Shown: positions 57,001-64,000 of the stretch, one piece after another
Numbering within the stretch: the stretch's first letter is position 1
Layout: each line of letters starts with the position of its first letter
Assembly (NCBI GenBank): GCA_947683425.1
Contig: CANTUQ010000081.1
Coordinates: forward strand, 10,432,501-10,496,500
Source: Excoecaria cochinchinensis
Taxonomy: Eukaryota > Streptophyta > Magnoliopsida > Malpighiales > Euphorbiaceae
Length of the DNA: 64,000 nucleotides
Direction: 5' to 3'
The notes under the pieces: model-generated
Databases searched by the model: none
What the model was told of the DNA's origin: nothing
The model's input: only the letters and a program-made list of their open reading frames with translations
Position numbers and translations under genes: made by a program

Positions 57001-59172
57001 TGTAACGCCCCAATGCCCCTTGGGAGGACAAGAGAGCACTACGCGACACTAGAATAACTATAACCAAACATGCTATAAAGAAAAGTTTTAAAACATTACT
57101 TAACAAGAAAGATTATCATTATCATTAACTAGTTAACTTTTACATCTTTAAGTACAAAAATATATGAGTTACAACACATATACTTGCTATACAAAAATTG
57201 GAACATGAACTATACATTACAAAAGAATAACCTAGCTAGAAGGTCTCACTGAAGACTTTTCCTAATGGCCTGCAGATGTTCCACTCAAAACACGACTCCG
57301 AGCAATAAACCTACACGAGAGATAAACACTCGTGCTAAGTGATAACGTTTAGTGGGATATAAACATACAATAGACTAATACAAATAAGTCATGCATTAAC
57401 ATCTAATAGCAACATACACTATAATCAATTAATAAACAAATATTCATTATTCCATACTTTATATCATTAAGTCACTAATCATGCAATGCAATCAGAAATG
57501 GCACTATCTCTTAGCAATAACAACACGTAATTCACTACTATAATCAGTCAAATGCAATAAAAATCCTAATATAGCCTGAACCTATACAGTAGTGGATAAC
57601 GGGTATACTAGATACCACTAGGGTATTGATCACTATATTATTGACGAGAATAATATTAACACTAGAGATATATAAATCTCAAAACACTAAATACCGATTA
57701 GGTACCAACACTAGCAGCTGCGAACACTAACCCTTACAAGCATGCTTATCTATCAACGACTCGATTACAGGCTATAAATGAATTATCTCACTTAATGTTC
57801 ACATATATACATGCATTCATCATCACTTTATGTATAGCCATTCATGAACCAAACATCATTGCTCAAATGCATAAACACACTTATTAATCTCATATGCATA
57901 AATAAGTATAGGTCACATAATATAATTCATAAGAATTAAAGTAAAGGATTCACATTTCGAAATTCCAGCAGTGTCACGCCCGCGATAGAGCAGGGATAAC
58001 TCTTTTGTCACGCTCGCGGCATAGCTCGGGCACGCGATAGAACACCACACGCGCTACTGTCGCGCTCGCACCCATTATCGCGCTCGCAATAGTACAAAAC
58101 CAGTCAAATTTCATACTATGGAGTACTCTGTCGTGCCCGCGGCCAATGTCGCGCTCGCAACAGATACAAATCCAGACTCAAAGTCTCAGTTTCCACATAC
58201 CTCTTCCAGTACTTATTCACACTACTCACTTTACATGTACTCTAAGCAAATCATCAACATAACTCATATCATCCACATGCATTTACAGCTAGTCAAACAC
58301 TCATATCTCATAATTATACATACAATTGATACAACTATAGTTATAGTTTTGCACTTACTTAACATCATGCATATTATCACATATAACACATTTCAATGAT
58401 CAATAGAACTTCATCTACTCACCATGCTATTCTTAATACAACCCGAAAATTAAAAGAGTTTTGGAACCCTTCAAAACCCACATTTTCCCCAAATAAATTA
58501 CACATGCAAAAATATATAGAGTACAAATAGAATCCCAAACCTCTTGAAGCACTCCTTCAATCTTCACAAGCTGAGTGACCTTTTCTTTCCCCTTTGCCTT
58601 TCTACTAGCTTCTCCAACTTACAAACAATATAACATACACATGCAAAACCGAGTTACAACTATGAATTGAAATCCAAATCAAGAAAAAAAGAAGAAGAAG
58701 AACACTTAACTTAAGCTGACCTTCAAATTAACTAACAATCAATTAAGCCCACTTGAAAACCATTTAGCTGACTCTAAGAATGGAAGTCTTGCTAGAAGAA
58801 AAGAGATGAAGAGAAAGACAAACTGCAGATTTCTTGAGGAATGGCCGGCCAAATGAATATCAAAGTGCCAAATTCAACCTTACACAGTCTATTTATATGC
58901 GTGCAATATACTAGGTGGCAGACTACAAGGGTGACAATTGGACTCCACTATCCTCATAATTAACACTAATTAATCTAGCTTAATTAATCTAATCCTCCAC
59001 TTAGCACTAATTATGCATAATTACTTTTTGGTCACTAAACTATTTAATTCTATGCAATTAAGTCCTAATTTCTCAATTACATTTTAATCCAATTATTATA
59101 AACCCTTAATTATCCTCATTAAATTACTCTAATCATGCTTAATACTCCAAGGGTCAATTTCGGGCTGTTACA
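57001..59172 (-). mobile_element. Solo LTR F of the D superfamily, TSD ATAAA
   Basis: The 2172-bp sequence starts TGTAACGCCCCAATGCC and ends TTTCGGGCTGTTACA, flanked by ATAAA at 56996-57000 and 59173-59177. Several blocks align to D's LTR in the same orientation (GTGCTAAG.GATAAC..TTAGTGG near 57330, TATCAC... CTGAA..TATAC, and the AATTGGACTC/CACTA tail). No internal region or second LTR is present. It contains a repeated-word cluster at 57967-58160. Confidence 0.9.
57967..58160. repeat. Cluster of GTCGCGCTCGC-type words in LTR F
   Basis: About nine variants of GTC(G/A)CGC(T/C)CGC(G/A) and GCGATAG alternate in an otherwise AT-rich LTR. It lies about 1.0 kb from the LTR's right end, as the TACACGGCGGTA cluster does in D. 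Confidence 0.7.
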
Positions 59173-59177
59173 ATAAA

Positions 59178-60859
59178 TGCCTTTAATGATCATCTAAACT
59201 TGTATATATTATTGGAATCTAGGTTGATACGGCTCAGTTAGCTTTTTGGCATTTATGAGATATTATTTATGGCAATTGTATGATGGATTTATATTGTGCA
59301 TGCTTATGAGCAAATGATTTAAGGGTATGAACATGATCTTGTTTAAGATACTTGAATTGATGAAATGATAAAAGAAACTTGGATGTATATTGGAATGATT
59401 GAGCGTCTTTTTATATGTTTCGCATTAGTGAAAGTATGGTCTTTTATGATTATAAAGGTTGGATAAGAATTTGATTGGATTGATTGATGTTTCAAGCAAA
59501 GGTTTAAAGTTGTATAAGGCCATACGGTCTATGCCCTATGGGCCATATGACTGTTTCCTCTTTTGCTTCTATAGACTAATTTTGCAAGTTTTGCCTTAGA
59601 GTTACAGAAGGCCATAAGGTCATGTTCCCTTAAGGACACACAGTCTTTGTTTCTTATATGATATTTTTTCTTGCTTGTTTGTTTTTGCTTCCAAATCTTA
59701 TCTAGATTGTAACTTATGCTCATTAAGTATCTTGTGTCATATAAAGTGAGGCATAATGATAGTTTTGATTCATCTTATTATTCATATTCGTTTATCTATT
59801 ATTTGTGGGTGCGTTATCTTTAAGACAATAATATAAAGTGTTATTTACATTAGTTTGTGCACCATTAAGCATATTTGCTTAGCATGTTGGTTGTTTTATC
59901 TCTACGCACAAATATAAAATATAACAGTTGAAAATTTTACAATCACATAAGTGCATTTGCAATAGTAGATTTCGGGAGTTATGCTTTTGGAAGATTCTTG
60001 TTTTAGTTGGTGTTAGATATTATTGTAGTTGGAAATCCTAAAATGTAAATGATGTGAATTGAATTATGTTTATGGATAATGCAAATGTAAACAAGTCCTT
60101 TGATTATGGTAATGAAAGCATTATTAAGACCATATGATAAGTAATATGAGATGGTGGGTGGGTCATATGCATATGCATGCTTAATTTGGATATGTATAAG
60201 ATATGGATACAAAATATTTAAGAAAAATGCCTTTCATGAGTATTAGAATTTGTAATTGATATAAAAAATATTAATAAAATTAGAAATATAATTAGTTTTG
60301 TTACTATTGTTAAATAAAATTATTATATTTTCATTATAATATTTACCATTAATATAAAAGAAATACTAATAAAATAATAAATATAATTAGTTTTGTATAA
60401 TAAAATTTCATATATTTTTATTTTATAAATGTTTCATTTTTTAATTATAATTTAATTTTTTTAAAGTGACTCAATGAAAACTTATAATTATAAATTGAAG
60501 ATGGAAATATTGCGTGGAAGAGTCAATTTGTTCGGTTTTATACGTTAGAGGCTAATTGAAATTTAGGTAATAAGTTGAAAAATGTTTGTAATTATTTTTA
60601 TATTTAATTGAATATTTTCTTAGTTATGGACGGTAAATATAACAAATGGTTGGATCTAAATATATATCAATATATATAGATTAAAACGGAAGTTTTTATG
60701 GTGGCTTTCAAGAGTCCATGTCTTTGGAGAAAAATATTTATTTTTTTTCTCATTAATCCTCAGTAATTAGTAATTAAAAATATTTTTACTAATTATTTTA
60801 ATAAATGTTTAAAGATAATTATAAAATAAATGGAATAAAAACTGTAGTGATTTAGTAAT
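59178..60859. other. AT-rich intergenic DNA, possible decayed LTR piece
   Basis: No gene. 59518-59655 has repeated GGCCATA(C/A)GGTC words resembling in style the word clusters of LTRs D and F, so it could be a fragment of a third related LTR; ends were not found. Confidence 0.35.
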
Positions 60860-60861
60860 TA

Positions 60862-61128
60862 TTCACTCCGTTCTTTATTATCTGTCACTTTTAAGTAAAA
60901 TCCAAATTCTATTTATCTGTCACTTTTAAATTTTCAATGCAATTTAATTTTCTCTTTCCAATTTAATTTTCATTTTCAATAAAAATTGACCAATTAGATT
61001 CATTTTTTTACATTAAATCACTCAATATGCATTGAATCACTCAAATTTTTTCTAAATTCAAGATTAATTAATATTTCTTAATTATAGTGAAAATAAGAAA
61101 AGTAACAATTATAAAAGAATGGAGGGAG
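60862..61128. mobile_element. Stowaway-like (Tc1/mariner) MITE
   Basis: The left end TTCACTCCGTTCTTTAT and the right end ATAAAAGAATGGAGGGAG are inverted repeats close to the Stowaway CTCCCTCCGTTC consensus. Both are flanked by TA (60860-60861, 61129-61130). 267 bp, AT-rich, noncoding. Confidence 0.78.
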
Positions 61129-61130
61129 TA

Positions 61131-61834
61131 TAAACTTTCTAAATAGTAACTCCATCACATGATGGCTATAAATAGCCCAAAAGTTCATAAATTTGTATGT
61201 TATAATAGTTTGCAACAAAAGCCTATATAAATATATCATTTTTACTTTTTTTCTATTATATTTCCTTCTTGGATAATTGTATCATTTTTTTCTTGTCAAA
61301 TTGCTTAATTTTTCATTGTTAGATTGAATATTCTCAAATTATATAATAAAGTTTTGAATTTTTTATGTAAATTATTATAATTTTCCCTTCCTATTTTTTT
61401 GTCATTTTTGCTCTCAATTTTTTTTTAACTAATTTTTGTTAGTTATGGCGAATTGATCAACTATAAGTTTACATTTATTTTTTTAAAATATAATTTTACA
61501 TATATTTTTATTAGCTAATTCAACTAGTTAGAGAGCATTTTGAATTTTGTGTGCAAATCATATCCTCTCCAATTGTTTTTTTCCTTTGCCATTCTTGCTC
61601 TCATTTTTTAATTTATGTGCAAATTAATCAACTATAAAAAAAAAATTTATTATATATCTTTTATTTATTTATTATCTCTTTATATTTATATTATTTGAAT
61701 TGTTTCATTTTTATATTATATTGCATTAAAATGTAAAATTTAAGGCGAAAATGAAAACTAGGTGAATTAAGCCAATAATTTATCACGACCTATAAACAAT
61801 TTTAGTTTTATTTTTTTAAATCACATAGTAACCA
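61131..61834. other. AT-rich intergenic DNA
   Basis: No gene or complete element found; T-rich runs dominate. Confidence 0.5.
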
Positions 61835-61842
61835 GAAAGAAC

Positions 61843-62658
61843 CATAGTTATTGAAATCGGACCGGACCGGACGGTTGAACCATGAACAGTAGCTTAACCG
61901 GTTGGTTTGACTATATAAAATCGAATTGGACAAAAACCGAAAAAAACCAGATTGAACTGGAAAAAATCGGATTGAAACACAATTTTTTTTTAAACACAAA
62001 TTATTTTTAAAACACCCCAAAACCCAAATTATTTTTTAAAACACATTATTTATAAAAAAAATCCCTCAATTCATCTCCTTCCATCTAAATAATATTTTTT
62101 TCTTTTTAGGCAATACACTATATAATTTAAATAGAAATTCATAATTCTAATAAAAATGTATTGTACATAAAAAAATTTATGAAAAATAAAAAACATATAT
62201 TTTTGCTAATGACATAATTGAAATAAAAAAAATAGAAAAATAAAAATAATTTTTTTTTTATAAAAAACAAAACCACCAAAATTAAAAAAATAAAACAAAA
62301 TATTTTTTTAAAATACACCCTTTATAAAAAAAAGTCCGATGAGAATAACGATAATGATGAGTGATAAAAATATTTATTTTTTAAATATATATAATGTAAA
62401 ATGAATTTATTTGAATGTTTAAAACTTATATTTAGTAAATATTTAATATGTTTTGTAATTTATTATTAAAATATTTATCGTATATATTAAATGTTTTGAA
62501 AAATTTTATTTTTTTTGAGTGTTTATACAGTAGTATTTATAAAAATTATATTAATTAATAATATTTTTAAAAATAAAAAAAAAATTCGGTTGAATCCGAT
62601 CGAACCACGAACCCTCCGCCCACCCGATTTTTTATTGGGTCCGGTTTCAATAACGTTG
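61843..62658. mobile_element. Non-autonomous hAT-like element upstream of CCT7, 8-bp TSD
   Basis: The left terminus CATAGTTATTGAAATCGG and the right terminus CCGGTTTCAATAACGTTG are imperfect inverted repeats. Flanks are the 8-bp direct repeat GAAAGAAC at 61835-61842 and 62659-62666. An 8-bp TSD and CA-starting TIR fit hAT. The interior is AT-rich with CCGGACCGG / CCGATCGAACC subterminal words and no transposase. It ends 100 bp before the CCT7 ATG. Confidence 0.82.
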
Positions 62659-62666
62659 GAAAGAAC

Positions 62667-62758
62667 AAGAACGCAAATACAAAAACCCTACTCTCTATAC
62701 TGTCTCCCGCTCTGTGGCATTCTTCTTCAATCTCCTCCATTTCTCCAAATTTTCAACA
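62667..62758 (+). promoter_or_regulatory. CCT7 5' flank and 5' UTR with telo-box
   Basis: The short sequence between the hAT element and the start codon is CT-rich. It contains AAACCCTA (62683-62690), the telo-box found near start sites of many plant growth and translation genes. No TATA box is obvious within it. The transcription start is unknown. Confidence 0.55.
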
Positions 62759-64000
62759 ATGGCAGCCATGCTGGTAAGTAACAGCTCTACTGCCTATCTC
62801 TCTCTTTCTGTATCTTACATCGTGTTATTCGATACTGACTGTGTTTTCATTTAATTGTGGGAAATGATGTGCAGCAACCGCAGATCATACTATTGAAGGA
62901 AGGTACTGACACTTCGCAAGGGAAGGCGCAACTGGTGAGCAACATCAACGCATGCACGGCGGTCGCCGATGTAGTTAGGACGACGCTAGGTCCCAGGGGC
63001 ATGGACAAGCTCATTCACGATGATAAGGGTTCTGTCACTATTTCTAACGACGGTGCCACTATCATGAAGCTGCTTGATATTGTTCATCCCGCCGCTAAGA
63101 TCCTTGTTGACATCGCCAAGTCTCAGGATTCCGAGGTATTGCTAAAAGCATCCATTTTTGTCTTTTGGCTGTCGTGGGATCCTACTTTTAATGCTGGATT
63201 GAGTCAGATTTGACAAATTGGCTTGTCAAATGTCGATTCAAAGTTGTCGCTTGCTTATTCTCTAATGCAATTTTAGACCTCAAATGTCCCTTTTTTTGTT
63301 CTCTTGCCACAGCGGCAAACTATCAGATGTAAGCTCTCCTTAGCTTTTGATGGTGGAGTTTCTTGATTCTTAATAGAATGTTATATATGCTTCCTCTGCA
63401 CAATTTTCTTATCCTGCTGTCCTTTACCTTACATTTAGATTGAAAGTTAAGCATGAAAGTCTATGTAGTACATTGTTGAATATATGCAACATCACTAATT
63501 GCTTAACTTCATAAAGTAATTCAATCAAGAGAAGTTGAAAAGGAAAAAGGAAAACCCAAAACATATGTATTTGTGTTTGCAGTCTTTTGTTGCTGTCAAT
63601 TGAGGAGATCATACACGTGGAAAGCCTATTTGGGATAAACTCGATCTTGGATAATTAGTTGTACTTAACTGAAGCAACTTATGTTTCTGTCAAGGAAAAG
63701 GAATATAGTTAAAGGGACAGAGTGCTTCTGATATCAACCATCAATTGATTATATAGATAGATCTAATTAGAATGTCATTAAGTATTTGTTTATATAAAGG
63801 AAGTTACTTAATCATTTCATTGTTGTTTATGAGATGTTTCTTTTGTTACAAACTATACTGGTAAAGTATAAATATATTGCTATGCATGATGGGGAAATGA
63901 TATATTTCACTGGTATCACAGGTTGGTGATGGAACCACTACAGTAGTTCTACTTGCAGCAGAGTTTCTGAAGGAGGCTAAACCTTTTGTAGAGGATGGAG
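62759..64000 (+). CDS. CCT7: T-complex protein 1 subunit eta (CCT7), 5' part, three exons
   Basis: Exon 1 is 62759-62773 (MAAML), intron 1 62774-62874 (GTAAGT...GTGCAG), exon 2 62875-63135, intron 2 63136-63921 (GTATTG...CACAG) and exon 3 starts at 63922 and runs off the window. All junctions are phase 0. The protein reads QPQIILLKEGTDTSQGKAQL, then the group II chaperonin signatures TTLGPRGMDKLI and SNDGATIMKLLDIVHPAAK, and across the second splice QDSEVGDGTTTVVLLAAEFL; GDGTTT is the ATP-binding and hydrolysis motif of chaperonins. About 118 of roughly 560 residues are present, covering the start of the equatorial domain. CCT7 is one of eight subunits of the cytosolic TRiC/CCT ring that folds actin, tubulin and other proteins. 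No defects are seen. The extra ORF reading into intron 2 is an artefact. Confidence 0.96.

Noticed and set aside
63136..63213. Coding continuation of CCT7 beyond 63135
   Set aside because: Conservation stops at DSE; a GT donor follows and the next conserved residues (VGDGTTT) resume at 63922 after CACAG.

Overview
The window is nuclear DNA of a flowering plant, probably a eudicot. It is mostly a nest of LTR retrotransposons, with a single host gene at the far right. The evidence is a spliced plant-type CCT7 (chaperonin TCP-1 eta) gene at 62759-64000, primer-binding sites complementary to plant tRNA-Arg(ACG) and initiator tRNA-Met, and several plant MITEs. The species cannot be named from the sequence alone.

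Left block (1-33890) is a nest. The host is D, a minus-strand Ty3/gypsy element with gag but no pol (5' LTR 31217-33648, gag 30129-30927, 3' LTR pieces 17591-18049 and 29394-29844). D itself sits in another LTR whose end is at 33649-33890. Two plus-strand Tat-lineage elements entered D's 3' LTR. Y (2844-17590) retains pol, an antisense accessory gene, a sense accessory gene, hairpin repeats and its 3' LTR. C (18050-29393) has both LTRs, gag and a mostly deleted pol. Y was in turn hit by element X, of which only the 3' end (1-2843) is visible, and by a 3.0 kb LTR, now solo (3230-6230).

Centre: after a Mutator-like MITE (33979-34372) comes M (35350-54747), a complete minus-strand Tat element with target-site duplication GTCAT. 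It has a 5' LTR, tRNA-Arg PBS, gag, PR-Gpatch-RT-RNaseH-aRNH-integrase, two divergently transcribed accessory genes, a hairpin array, polypurine tract and 3' LTR. A solo LTR (43647-45651, TSD CCAAC) splits its integrase. Stops and frameshifts show that all elements seen here are now defective.

Right block (54753-64000): AT-rich intergenic DNA with an (ATT)n(GTT)n microsatellite, a solo LTR of D's superfamily (57001-59172, TSD ATAAA), a Stowaway-like MITE, and an 816-bp hAT-like element ending 100 bp before the CCT7 start codon.

Most notable are features shared by the Tat elements. (1) The 3' internal region carries an array of 29-nt hairpins whose stems co-vary while the loop is kept. (2) Two accessory genes are divergently transcribed from an internal bidirectional promoter of about 210 bp; each has a predicted intron at the same place in Y and M. 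(3) Clusters of an inverted-repeat motif (arms GACCGACG/CGTCGGTC) lie beside TATA boxes both in the LTRs and in the internal promoter. Together these look like an element-encoded regulatory and RNA-structural system. Its function is inference.
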